Positions 1 to 11,288 of a stretch of 64,000 nt of DNA are shown here, one piece after another. A model generated the notes under the pieces. It saw only the letters and a list, made by a program, of their open reading frames with translations, was not told where the DNA came from and searched no databases. This DNA is from Turbatrix aceti (taxonomy: Eukaryota; Nematoda; Chromadorea; Rhabditida; Panagrolaimidae). Each line of letters starts with the position of its first letter. The first letter of the stretch is position 1. The DNA is taken from assembly GCA_963969345.1 (NCBI GenBank), contig OZ017769.1, positions 9,799,725 through 9,863,724 on the forward strand. Reading direction: 5' to 3'. The position numbers and the translations under genes are program-made.

Positions 1-415
1 GCTATTCTGGAGACGCTTTTGATTAACTTGGGTCGATTTCCACGAGCAGCGAAGAAGGTAGCCATCCGAGTAAGCCGAATCCTGAAAAATAACACGAAAT
101 AAACGCCAGAAGAAGAAAACAGACAAAAAAACTCAAAAAACGATCAGAAAAAACTCATGTAATCAAGAAAGTCAGAACAGTTATCTTTGATTGCCCTGCC
201 ACGAAAAGTCGGACAAACAATCCACACTACAACGTTGTTCGTTTGTCCAATTTTTCGTAGAGTTACATGAGTTTTTTCTGATCGGTTTTTTTGTCTGTTT
301 TCTTTTTATGGCGTTTATTTCGTGTTATTTTTCAGGATTCGGCTTACTCGGATGGCTACCTTCTTCGCTGCTCGTGGAAATCGACCCAAGTTAATCAAAA
401 GCGTCTCCAGAATAG
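1..415. repeat. Inverted repeat at window edge
   Basis: Bases 1-161 are closely matched, in reverse complement, by about 264-415, with a loop of about 100 bp. The arms contain an acceptor-like TTTTCAG and the start of the possible exon at 352-546. The left arm begins at base 1, so the repeat may continue outside the window. The arms differ mainly by small indels near the loop. No transposase or clear target duplication is visible. Confidence 0.85.
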
Positions 416-546
416 CTAACATCGTCGCCGTAATTGTTTCTCTAATCTCATCCTTTTTTGATTTGTTTCTGGATATTTTTTATCATTTTTCTTGGACAAT
501 GCTCTTCAACGGATACAGTATCACTTTTTGTAATTGTATTCGTCGT
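352..546 (+). CDS. Possible first exon of an unknown membrane protein
   Basis: An open frame from ATG at 352 runs to a GTAAAT donor after 546 (65 codons, phase 0). An acceptor-like TTTTCAG lies about 17 bp before the ATG, as expected for a trans-spliced leader. The peptide has a basic start followed by a hydrophobic stretch (IANIVAVIVSLISSFFDLFL), so it could be a signal anchor. No continuing exon is identified; the next 200 bp are tandem repeats. The first part of this exon is duplicated in inverted orientation at 1-64. I do not recognise it and it may be a fragment. Confidence 0.25.
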
Positions 547-569
547 GTAAATTTTTTCAACCCCCATCT

Positions 570-750
570 CGACGCAATAGCCAAGTTACGTTATTGCGGC
601 GGGCCTGTGCTTTTGCGTCTTGTGCTTCCCTTTCTTCTTTGACGCAATGGCCAAACTTTGCTACTGCGTTGGGCTGGCGCAATGGCCAAACTTTGCTACT
701 ACTGCGTCGGGGTGGCGCAGTAGCCAAGTTTTGTTACTGCGTCAGGGTGA
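570..750. repeat. Tandem array of palindromic GC-rich units
   Basis: Four diverged units of roughly 30 bp, each beginning near ACGCAATGGCCAAAC and ending near TGCTACTGCGT, lie at about 570-600, 642-672, 677-710 and 712-742. Each unit is an imperfect palindrome that could fold as a hairpin. The GC content is well above the surroundings. Open frames across it are by-products of the repeat. Confidence 0.8.
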
Positions 751-889
751 TCCCCCTATTCCTCTACCGTCTTTTTTTCGTTACTTTGTTGTTGTTTTTG
801 TTATTGTTTTTATGTTGATTGAGAATAAAAAGCGTTTTCACGAAAAAAGTAATAAAAAAAGTAATAATGCGAAAAAACCGTTTATTTAA

Positions 890-3255
890 GTCAAACTGCC
901 ACCGTGTACCAGATTGAATAAAAACGCAACATTTACGTTCATGTTTGGACTAGGTGTTCAAAATTATCGAATAAAAAGAGAAGAAGCGTCGACAGGTCGT
1001 TCGCGACTCAGGTTATCAGAAAAAAAGAGATTTTAGGCAATTAAGCGTCTCGAACATGTCTGAAAAGTAAATTTGCCAGAATTACGCATCATGGAAAATG
1101 TATCCGAGTTTCGGGGCAACTTCGATGGAATATGCTTTTTTGAGGTATTTTACGGTGTAATAACGTAAACGCTGAAAATAAGCGCAAAAAAAAAGCTCAT
1201 AAAAAAAATTTTTGTTGTCATCGTCTTATATGAAGCACGTATTCTATTTTGGGTTCGATCTCGCATACTACTATAATGCTACGGCACATCTCACGTAATT
1301 TGCTTCTTATAGACGTAATGAAAAAAGTTACGTTCGATTTTCAAAAATTCACAGATGTTCTGGTGAGTTACAGTCTCAGGAAATTTCATGTTCTTCCAAT
1401 GTCTGTAACATTGCACAAAAAAATCCGACAATGACCGCCGATGGCTTATAACAATCTCTGGGACATGCCTAAGCCTACCCAAGTGACCGTAAGCAAAAAA
1501 CTCTATTACTGGCTTCAGGGCCTTTTTTTGAACACGATTCATTCGACGCGCGCGCGCGCTCTTTTTCGTCCATTGAGGCAAAGGCGCATGCAGTGCGCAT
1601 GCAAAAACATCCCTGCTCACTTCTTTTCGTGTGCGCAACGTGCGAGCGCGCGTCGTGCTGCAGCGCACGCCCGTCGCCAGCTTCATTTTTGCTTTTTTCC
1701 TCCTTTTTCATCGAGTTGAAGCTAAAAATGGTCCCCGTTCACAATTTTGGCAACCTCCATTATTTTTTTGAGTTAGCCCCAGTGATAGAGAAAAGAATGG
1801 GCTTTAATATGGGGGAATCATTACCTTCCGATCGGCAAAAATACGGATGCTGCAGCCAAAAAAGTGACCGCGAACACCAAAAATCAAGAATATCAAAAAA
1901 GTCAGCTGTTTTTTGGGAAATCTGAATACGGCTATCAATTTCTCATGGCAAGAAACCCCCGTAACCAAAAAATCAGAATTTTTGAAGCAATTTGAAAATT
2001 TGACGTCGAAAATTGCAGAAGCCGTATCTCCAGAATCCGGCATCAGAAAAATGTGACATACCGAAAAGTTGAACCACCCCATGGGCCCCAACAACTTTGG
2101 CAAAAAACATTTGACAGTTGAAAATCTCTGTGTCGCCGGAAATAAATCTGCTCACAGAGTACCTCTTAATGTGTGTTTATTTTTTCTGTTTTTGAAAAAT
2201 CTTAAAACGAACAACTTTTATAGGAATCTGTATACTATTTTTTGGATTACCGTCACTACTTCTTAGTGCCTATGAACATCCTGATCATCTTAGAAATTTG
2301 TTTCAACATCAAATATCGATTCAATAGTGGATGGCAATTTTTTTCAGTCATACCCTGGACATCAGGCACACGATATGCCAAAACTGTTTTGAAAGTATTG
2401 TTTTTAGCTGCTGTGAACTTAATTGGGGCTTTGAAATTTTCTATTTTTGATATGATAAGCCATCAGCTGTCAGAAACTCTTTTTTCCCATTGGTTATTGA
2501 AAAAGAATTTAAGCAGCGGTTTATGGCCTTTTGTTAAAACATGGGCATTACAAATTACTATTTTCCACGTAGACGTCTTTCTTCCTTTCTTGTTACTTTC
2601 GTTTTTTGATCCAGAATTTTGTCGCTTTTTTAAAATTTTATGTAGAGGACGGTTAAACAAAGTTCACGTTGTTTAAACTCATGTGCTTTTATAAGATTTT
2701 TGTTTGTACACTTCATTTTTCCTGGGTGCATTGGCACATGATGTTTTTACCTGGTTAGCCATGTAAAAATGTCAAAAGCATTTTTTTTGCAACGATGAAG
2801 ATACTTTATCAGATCTGCATGACATTGTTACAAACAATCTAATCTGTTTGCGGAATAAAAGTCTTGCGTTTGTATTCCAAATGCAATCTGTCATACAACT
2901 GTGTGCTATGAATCGCATCGTAGTTTGTTTTAAAATGTCTTTCAAATACATAATAAAAATTCTATTTATCAATTTGCAGTGTTGAATTTTTATTTTATCA
3001 GAATAAAACAGTTAGTGGAGTACAATCAATAAATTTGCGCAAAAAATTGATTTGGAGAAAGAAAAAGTGAATCACTTTCACAATCTTTATCCATGAACAA
3101 GATTGTAAAAGGATGACAGTTTAATAAAAAAAACAATTTCATATGCTACAGTATCACAGCGGCCGGGAAAAAAACGTATGTAAGTCTGACGCATCACTGA
3201 TAATTTTGTCAGTGCAACCAAAAAATCTGGCATTAATGAACTTTGAAAACACTCA
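890..3255. other. Intergenic, no gene recognised
   Basis: AT-rich DNA with scattered open frames that lack gene-like splice context. A GC-rich patch at 1540-1690 holds a CGCGCGCGCG run and repeated GCATGC/TGCGCA words and may be a promoter. A short ATG frame at 1441-1488 ends in a GTAAGC donor and could be a first exon, but no partner exon was found. A 144-codon hydrophobic frame at 2242-2676 has AT-rich, non-coding-like composition. The part near 3256 is probably the 3' UTR of the minus-strand gene. Confidence 0.5.
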
Positions 3256-6200
3256 TCAAAGTCCTTCAGATTCCTGCCAGATTTTCTCGCGAATCCGACC
3301 CCCCGAAGTCGGTGGCCTGGATTGCAAAACGCCGTAGCAGGAGACGGTATGCGGTGTGGCAAGGAATCTTTTCCTTGCCTCGAGGGGCGAATGAACTGCC
3401 AGCTGCCGGCTACCCGCGATCGTGGATGCCGTACTCTGCTGACGGGAGAGGACATTCGGTGGTTCAGGCGTGTTGCTGCCCGACATGATGGGCACGATGT
3501 AGCGACGAGGCTTCGGAGCTGGGGGCGATGATGTCGCGGTTGCGGTTGAAGAAGCGGTCACGGGTTTGGCAAAAGCGGGCGCGTAGACCTGTGCACTCTG
3601 GCGGCCGACGTGTGGGGTTTCAAGTTTGGCAAACTGAGGTAGGGGGCGGCTGCGGAGGGTGCTGGGGGCTGATTTGGAGGAATTTGAGGGGATTGACGAG
3701 GAGGGAAAAGTTGTTGGGAGGGGTAGGGGTAGCATGGAGGGGGTGGTGACGTTATTCGTGGTCGCCGAGGTAGTTCGGGGAAGGGGGCGGGGCTGGAAAT
3801 TAAAAATTGTTACAAATACATATATATTTATAAATATTATAATTATTTTTAGATAAAAAAATTTAGAAAAAAAATTAATTTTAAAAATTAAAGACAGTTT
3901 TACTTGATAAAACAATAAAAAAAATAGTTTTTCAACATTTTCGATGAAAATTAACATTTTATTATGATTTTTTTTATTTTCATTGCGAATTACTTTATTT
4001 TTTCATCACTTCTGCTTTTCTAGCATCCAAAAAAACCCACCGGAGTCCGATTTAGTGTCGCAGCTTTCCTAAGCGGTGGAATAGGAGGCCCAAAAAGCAG
4101 CCCATTCTCAGCCGCCGCAGAATCCATGAGTTTCTTCGCTGTCGCAGCCACCGAAACGCCAGACAGCGCATCAAGGTCGTCAAATTTGCCCCTCGGCCTG
4201 TCTCGGGAACTGTCCAGCGCCTCGCTGCTCGGCAGCACGGCATACATGGATTGCGGCCTCTGGACGGCCTGTCGACGTCCTCCTACTCTGCCGAGGAGTC
4301 TCTCGCTCGCGGCCTCGGGAACACCGCTGCCGAGACTGCGAACAGCATGTGCTGTATCCGCGCGATCGAGGGTTGCGGCTTTCTTTCGATACGTGGAATA
4401 CGACATCGGAGAAGCGGTGAAGGGGTCCGAGGCGACAGAGGTATAGCCACTGTCCATGCTCACGGACGACCGGTGACTGCCCATGCACGTGCTCTGGGGA
4501 CTGTCGCATCGTGCCATGACCGATGGAGTCGTGAGCACGTGCTGATGGAGGTGGTGATGCGGGTTGACGGGAGAGACGTGGTCGAGGTGATCACCGGCGT
4601 GAGCAGGTGGGGGCGGGGGTGGGGGTCCGGGGTGTTGGGGGGTTGAGGCCTAAAAGTTAGAGACGTTTTTAAAAATGCAGTCTTATTCTAAATATTTTGA
4701 TATCGTTTATTAACTTTCAGTGAAAACAATTTTTAATTTCAACCGACAGTTTAAAACAATTTTTAATTAAAAAAGCTTTAGTTGAAAAATAATTGCAGTT
4801 GTCATTTAAAAAAACCTTATTATTTATTTCTTTGTTACTCAAGTTTAAAAAATAAATAATTATAAAAAGTATCCTAATTCATAACGAAGCTTTTTTAAAC
4901 TTAGTTTAATTTTATTTTGTTAATCCATGCATTTCAAAAACAAACTTTGGTATAATATTTTAGAACTGCTTCGGTTCTAAGAAGAAGCTTGCAGTTAGTA
5001 AATATTTTCATCAATATTTAAAAAACCTGTAATATTTTTTAAACAACTTAGAAACGACAACTCTCAATCAGTTTATAAAACTAACTTTTTTGAAATAAAA
5101 TTTACAATTCTAAGAACTAAAGTTTTTTTCTATCGTAAACAATGTTTTATTGCATTTTACAAAAAACAATTTTTATTTGATCATTTTGGGTTCTCAGTTT
5201 TCAAGAACATGTGTAGTTTAAAAAAAATTTTAAATTTAACCATAAAATATCTATTTACAATGTAGAAAATATAGTTAATTGAAAACCGTTGAATATTTGT
5301 AATCATTTTTTTCGATTCCAAATACAGAACTAAAATTTTCGAAACACAGTTTTACATTTTTTTTTGCACTGTAAACTTTCATTTATGTATGTTTTACTAC
5401 AGCCGCAAGGGTACTGTAATTTTTTATCCAAATGAACAGAAAAATAGCAAAAAACGAACAGCTGTACAAATGTGTCATTAAAAAAAGGCTGGCAGTGAAA
5501 CATTTTTTTATGGCAAAAATCGCCAGTTTTTCTTTTTTTGATAGTGCTTGATTTTCGTAAACAAGAATTACCACAGTTATCCCCCGTTTGCAATAAATCA
5601 CCCCTTCATCCCCCTTCTAAAAATGAGCTTGCCCCTGCGCGTTCATAATGATTATGATTATCGCATTGGAATTTCAATTTCGCCCGATGATGCAGTGCAG
5701 CTCTGTCGTCTGTGCTCACTCGCGTCAGCTGCGCGGGAGAAAAATTTGAGATTTTACCAGGTCGAAGGGGAGAAATGCCACAGGCCAGTCAGTGGGTGGT
5801 CTCTCTCGTTCTGCGCTGCAGGGAGAACAAATCTGTGTTAGGAGAGCTATCAAAAAGGCAACATCCACGACGACAAGCGAGAGGGAGTCCATCATTATCA
5901 TCATCATGCGACAGGCAATGCCCTCAGGGCTTAACCGTGATTTTGGGGGCGAGAAGTGATCGGCGAAAAATCACAGAATCCCAATTCGAGTTCCCCCAAA
6001 TCCCAGTTCATAATAAAATTGTGAAATGAAATGAAAAACATAAAAATGACACGAAATTAATGAACCATAAAATTGACCAGTCAAATTAAAGAACAATAAT
6101 AAAAATAAAAATTCCAAATTGAGAAAATGAAAGAGAAATTTGCGAGCCAAATGAAACAGTAAAAAGTTTTTTTTGGTGGTTTTTCAAGTAACAAAAGAAA

Positions 6201-6766
6201 AAAAATAAATTTTTACTTGGCAGTGAAAAAACTTTTACGATATGTTTCGACAAAAATGGTAATCGCGAAAATCACTTTTCCAGTTAACTAAAAATGAAAA
6301 CATACCACAGAATGAGGTAGCAGTACAACATGATGGCGTGGAATCGACGAAGAAATTTGCGACTGTAGCTGTTGATGAGGGTCGAAATGGTGACTTTGTT
6401 GACGGATGTGCGGAGTCACGAAATCGGGGTATTGAGAACGTAGATGCTGAAGATTCACAGTTTTGGCAAAAACATTTTTTTGAGTACTTGAAATAATGAA
6501 TAACATAAAACATTCAGTTTTTATGATATCGTTTTTTAAACAAAAACAATAACAGTCCAACGTTTTGATTTTTCCAACAAAACAAAATATTATCCAGTTC
6601 ACAAATTTTTACAAACCTCCATGAGTCTCTGATGTTTGAGTCTCAGCGAATCAAGCTGTCGTATGCCCTGCTGGCAAGCCTCCATGCGTTGACGGATTTT
6701 GTTATCGCTACCAGCCATGGAGAGTGTCATGGTCGCAGTCGTAGCAAGACCACACTCAGACGGCAT
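3256..6766 (-). CDS. Disordered proline-rich protein with N-terminal coiled-coil-like segment
   Basis: Four exons join in phase 0: 6766-6617, 6446-6306, 4649-4041 and 3792-3256, giving about 478 residues. Donors are GTTTGT, GTATGT and GTGGGT. The first 40 residues (with IRQLDSLRLKHQRLME) look helical. The rest is low complexity: His/Pro-rich, then Ser-rich, then Pro/Thr-rich. PPIPPLRK fits a class II SH3 ligand (PxxPxR). I do not recognise a family; a cytoskeletal or signalling scaffold is only a guess. A 5' UTR acceptor (TTTTCAG) lies near 6860 and an in-frame stop precedes the chosen Met at 6766. The 1.66-kb third intron contains a GC-rich island (about 5620-5960) that might be an internal promoter or unrecognised exon. 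Confidence 0.7.
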
Positions 6767-6861
6767 CTCACGCCCGACAACCGTCGGAGGGTGGCATGAT
6801 CTTGTGGCAGCCAGCACGCGTAGTGACCAGGAATTAATAATTTCTTGCCGAGTTTTTTAAG

Positions 6862-7460
6862 ACTGAAAAAAAAAACATGTTAGAACAACAAATGAAAAAC
6901 GCGTACAGTTTTTCTTTACGTCATTCAACGATATTGCACATCACGATGGATTGGCGGTGATAACCAGAAGATGACGACTACTGACCACCGACCCAAATTC
7001 ACCCCGGGGAAAAGGTAGAAAGATCTCTTTTTCATTCGCTCGTTCGTTCTCGCGAGAAAGCTCTTCAACCCGCTGTGACGGACGGTTAAAGGGAGATGTT
7101 GCGATCATCACCCATCCCCTGTTCTGCCCAGCATGTCAGGGCGAACACAAACACGATTTACCCATTTCCCCGCCTTCTTGTTCTTTTTTTCTCTTTTGAT
7201 TTGTGAAACAACAGTGAAAAGTAGGAAAATGCATGTACATAATTTTTTTTTACGTGTCAAAAATATGTTTTTCTTTATTTTTAGGATTTTGAAGGTCTGA
7301 TATGAAAACAAAAAATTCCACGACGTCAGGTTGCAGTTTTCACTATTTATGTTAGAAGCACAAACAACTAAAAAGCAAACACGAATTTCTATGTAGTAGT
7401 ACATATTTTTTACCTATATTTATTTTTAGAACACAAGTATTTTCATTCAGTTTTATATTG
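6862..7460. other. Upstream region of the minus-strand scaffold gene
   Basis: About 6950-7170 is less AT-rich than its surroundings and includes TCGCTCGTTCGTTCTCGC-type sequence. It probably holds the promoter or 5' UTR of the gene at 3256-6766. No further open frame or RNA gene is seen. Confidence 0.35.
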
Positions 7461-7813
7461 AGTTTTCACACGATGAATAAACCGGTTGGTCAGCAAACTC
7501 AGGAACTTGGCCGTTCCTTCGATGTTAGCAGTGCGTTGAATCATGAATTTGTAATTGGCAGCGGTCGACGCGAGAGACTGCTCGAGTTTCCGATCAGGGG
7601 CCGCTCCGCCTTCTGCGACGAGGACAACGTGCTCGATGCCGCTCTGCTTGAGTCGAGTTCTCTGTTCGTCGAACCGGGCCTTGTAAAGGGAAGCCTTGAG
7701 GTCATCCCACGTTTTGCGCTCCACGACGTAGTCCAGGACGAGTTCTTCGCCGGTTGGAAGTTTCACGACCCAGAGGTAGTCGCCGACCGAGAGCGGACGA
7801 GTCTCGAATCTGA
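7461..7813 (-). pseudogene. Inverted partial copy of the MUS81 nuclease exon
   Basis: The minus strand matches 10271-10623 of the MUS81 gene with no difference that I could see, over about 353 bp. It encodes the ERCC4 nuclease core including ERKTWDD, but lacks the exon's start (the VDSRE segment), the N-terminal helix-hairpin-helix part and the C-terminal half. Flanking bases differ abruptly at both ends, so it is a DNA-level segment rather than a whole exon or a spliced copy. The minus-strand frame stays open and reads briefly into unrelated sequence (ending QYKTE). It is probably non-functional as protein but could pair with MUS81 transcripts. Confidence 0.9.
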
Positions 7814-8441
7814 AGTCAGCAATATATTTTGTTCCATTTTTTTGGAAATATAAAAAAATGTTTGTAAAGAATCCGATGCATTGTCAACACGCTCTCATAC
7901 TTTTTCAATGCCATCGGGAATTTGACCTTTATGATTTCTAACACTTTGACTGGTCAATTGTTGGTGTTGCTCCAAAAGAATTACAGCTTACGCGGCATCT
8001 CACATCAGTTATACACTATTTACACAGTAGTAGAGTTTATCGAAAACATAAATGTATAACGTTGTTTATGCGACATCAGTTTTTTATACCATGTTATATC
8101 AAAAGAATCATCAGTCAACAAAGCTAATCAGACAAGTTGAAAAAATTTAAAATGAAATTTGAAAAAAAATAACGCAAATGTTCACCACATGTGCGCAATT
8201 TACAAACATCTTCAAAAAGTCCAAAAATGTTCCACGATATTAATTTATTCCACTTAAATCAAAAAGAAGATAATCACACAAATATTTTTTTTGGAAACTC
8301 AAAAAAACGCCAAAAGGATCACCAATGTTTTCGGGCTTTTTGATGATCCCGAAGCGAAAAAATTTACGCAGTTGTTTTGCTTCCAATTTCCTTCTTCATA
8401 CTCTGTTTGGCTTCTGTTATTCGTACACCTGTTTTCCTGCA
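7814..8441. other. Intergenic, nothing recognised
   Basis: AT-rich spacer between the MUS81 fragment and the SOSS-B gene. It holds several CAGTTTTT words, which are part of a polarised motif pattern (see findings). No gene seen. Confidence 0.5.
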
Positions 8442-8940
8442 ATGAATCGTCCCCGCGAGAACATTCAAATCACGCCAGTCGGTGATATCAAGCTGGGCAT
8501 GCGCAACATGAATCTCCAGGTCATGGTTCTTGAGCTGGGTTAGTTGTGGTGTTTTATGTAAATAAAAAAATAACTGTTTATCAGTTTTTCACAGTTTACA
8601 ACTTCCAGGACCTGTTCGTTTTACGGCAACAAAAAATGGCGTTCGAAACATCGTTGTCGGCGATCAAACGGGTATGATCAATATTTCGGTGTGGAATGAG
8701 TACTGCGATCTCATCAAGGTCATGGACATCATTCGTCTGCGTAGTGTGTCTGCCACGCTTCACAACCGAACGCTGAGGATATCGGTAGGACGAAACAGCG
8801 ACATCATTAAGATTGGAGAATTCACACAGCCCATCTGTGAGACGAACAATCGATCTGCCGAAGGCGTGCTTCCAGATGACGTCATCGATCGTTGGATGGA
8901 GGAAGAAAATGGACGAAAAATGAATTCGAGACCTATTTGA
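8442..8940 (+). CDS. SOSS complex subunit B (OB-fold single-stranded DNA-binding protein)
   Basis: Two exons, 8442-8538 and 8609-8940, join in phase 1 to encode 142 residues. The sequence matches the NABP/SSB1 family along its length: a start like VGDIKLGMRNMNLQVMVLELG, the core GDQTGMINISVWNEYCDLIK, then IIRL and IGEF near the end of the OB fold. Human proteins have a long disordered tail that is absent here. In other animals the protein binds single-stranded DNA in the SOSS complex at breaks and stalled forks, and associates with the Integrator complex. MUS81 starts only 225 bp downstream on the same strand, suggesting co-transcription. Confidence 0.9.
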
Positions 8941-9165
8941 GGAGTTTTTACGATAAATTACGTGTACAAATTTGAAATTGGGAGATTGGGGGATTTTTGA
9001 GAATTACGATACCTTCGAAAAATTCGAATGCTGCGCGCAAGCTGCGGCAAATTTGCAGTCGATATTCCAATTAACTGTGTTTTTCTTTGTTTTCTTGCTT
9101 TTTTGAAAGTTTGTCATCGTATTCGCCGGTTTATCCCTGCCTTTTCGTCGCCATTTCGCCTATCA

Positions 9166-11186
9166 ATGACGTCGGCAGATCCACCGCGAAGAATCACAGT
9201 CCGTCGCGAGTATCCGGAAAAGCTCTTCTACGAACACGTCCTTCAAGAATGGAAAACGTCAATTGAAGACCGCAATCGTCAGTATACGGTTGCAAAAGCT
9301 CTCGACGGACTCAAACGACATCCCATCGACGTCCACGGATACACCGAGCTTAGACAAATCTACGGCATCGGCGACAACATTGCCGCACGCCTCGAAAGCG
9401 CGTGGCAGAACTTTCTCAACCAGCGGGCCGGCAACGACTCTGACAACGACAACGAACGACCAGTCAAAGTATCCGAAATCAAAAAGATCAAAAAAGGAGA
9501 CTTTCTGCCGTTCCTGACGACTGCGAAGGCGCTGGGCATGAAGGAACGTGTGCCTTTCATTCCGAGGAATCTGCAGGACGGTGGGTCAGATGCTGACAAG
9601 CAGCCTGCGGCCAAACGGCCTCGGAAGGAGCCTGGCACTGGGCCTCAGGCTAAGAAGGCCAAGGAAAACCCGCTTAGACCTGTTGCAGCGGCTCCACCGA
9701 AGGACACCGACGATGTCGTCGTTATCGATGACGACGATGATCAACACACGGTCGTTGTGGCTCAGCCAGTGGCAAAACAAACTAACACTGCGTCCTGTTC
9801 TTCTCAAAACGTTAGTTTTTTGAATCAAAAGAGACAGTTTTTGTGGTTTTTCCTGACGCGATCGAATTATGATCGTTTATGTTTGAATTACTGTAGTATC
9901 GGAAGTTAAGATTCGTAACTGCGAACGTAATGTTTGACTTTACTGATTACCGTATCTGCACGAATACAGTTTTTATAAATATATTTACTTTTTTGGGAAT
10001 AACATTTTTGATCGTATATTTGTTACTTTTTTTACCGACCGTTTATTATTTTGTATTCCAGTTTTGTTTTTTAGGCTGTAAAACTGTTGTTTTTCAATAT
10101 TTTTGCTCTATTCAATTTTTTTTATTTAGAAATCCGATGAACTGCTCATCTACGACCCTGAAATGTGCTCCCAATCCGAGGTGATCCTCATCGTGGACAG
10201 CCGCGAAATGGGCGGAATGCGAAAAGCAAGGCTCTCAATCGGGGATCATCTCACGAAGCTCAACGTCAGGTTCGAGACTCGTCCGCTCTCGGTCGGCGAC
10301 TACCTCTGGGTCGTGAAACTTCCAACCGGCGAAGAACTCGTCCTGGACTACGTCGTGGAGCGCAAAACGTGGGATGACCTCAAGGCTTCCCTTTACAAGG
10401 CCCGGTTCGACGAACAGAGAACTCGACTCAAGCAGAGCGGCATCGAGCACGTTGTCCTCGTCGCAGAAGGCGGAGCGGCCCCTGATCGGAAACTCGAGCA
10501 GTCTCTCGCGTCGACCGCTGCCAATTACAAATTCATGATTCAACGCACTGCTAACATCGAAGGAACGGCCAAGTTCCTGAGTTTGCTGACCAACCGGTTT
10601 ATTCATCGTGTGAAAACTGAATACGTGAGTTTTTTGATAGGGAAATGACGAAAGTTGAATTTGTGAACGTAACTGAACGTAAAATTTTACTTTTGAAAAA
10701 TTCATGTTTTCACATGAAGAAACGGTTTTTGATGAGAAAACGTTATTTCCGGGTAACATTTCCTACGCGCACTTCTTACACTAGTTTACGATACTTACTT
10801 GCGATGCGCATTTTAGATGGGTTTTGGCACGAAAATAGTAAACATGCATTGTATTATATTTTTTTGTTTCCAGTCAGTTTTCCACCTTTTTTTAGTTTAT
10901 CGGCCAATCCTTCACTTCTCTCCAATCCGGTTCGAAGAAAACAAAGCAAATCACGGTTGCCGACGTTTTTCTCCGTCAACTCACCGTTTGTCCCCAGATG
11001 TCGGCTCTCAAAGCTCAGGCCATCGTAGCCAAGTACCCGACCTTCCGGCAGATTCTCCACTTGTATCGTCACAATCAGACTCGACCGGGAACCGAACACA
11101 TCGACCCGGGACTTTTGATGTCGTCCAAGGTTCCTGAGATCAACACTGCCCTCAGCCAGAGACTTGAGCGTTTTTTCAACTCGTAG
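9166..11186 (+). CDS. mus81: Crossover junction endonuclease MUS81
   Basis: Three exons (9166-9810, 10130-10624, 10896-11186), all phase 0, give about 476 residues. Residues 1-90 include a helix-hairpin-helix region (YTELRQIYGIGDNIAARLES). An acidic/basic linker contains a run of Asp near residue 190. The ERCC4 nuclease domain follows, with VDSRE and the catalytic VERKTWDD motif. The C terminus (VADVFLRQL, then ALKAQAIVAKYPT) is the second HhH domain. MUS81 pairs with an EME1-type partner to cut branched DNA at stalled forks and recombination intermediates. Part of exon 2 is duplicated in inverted orientation at 7461-7813. The Met at 9166 is the first that precedes the conserved region without long unrelated sequence. 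Confidence 0.95.
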
Positions 11187-11288
11187 GCTACTGGAAAATT
11201 GTCTGATTTGCATTTTAATTTTAATTGGTTCACGGGATTTGTAATTTTTTGTTGTATTGCCTTGTTTTACGGTATGAAAAACGTTTCT

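Noticed and set aside
1441..1488. ATG frame MAYNNLWDMPKPTQVT followed by GTAAGC
   Set aside because: Attractive first exon but no downstream exon could be joined.
2242..2676. 144-codon hydrophobic frame
   Set aside because: AT-rich, T-heavy codons produce hydrophobic chance proteins; no acceptor, donor or homology recognised.
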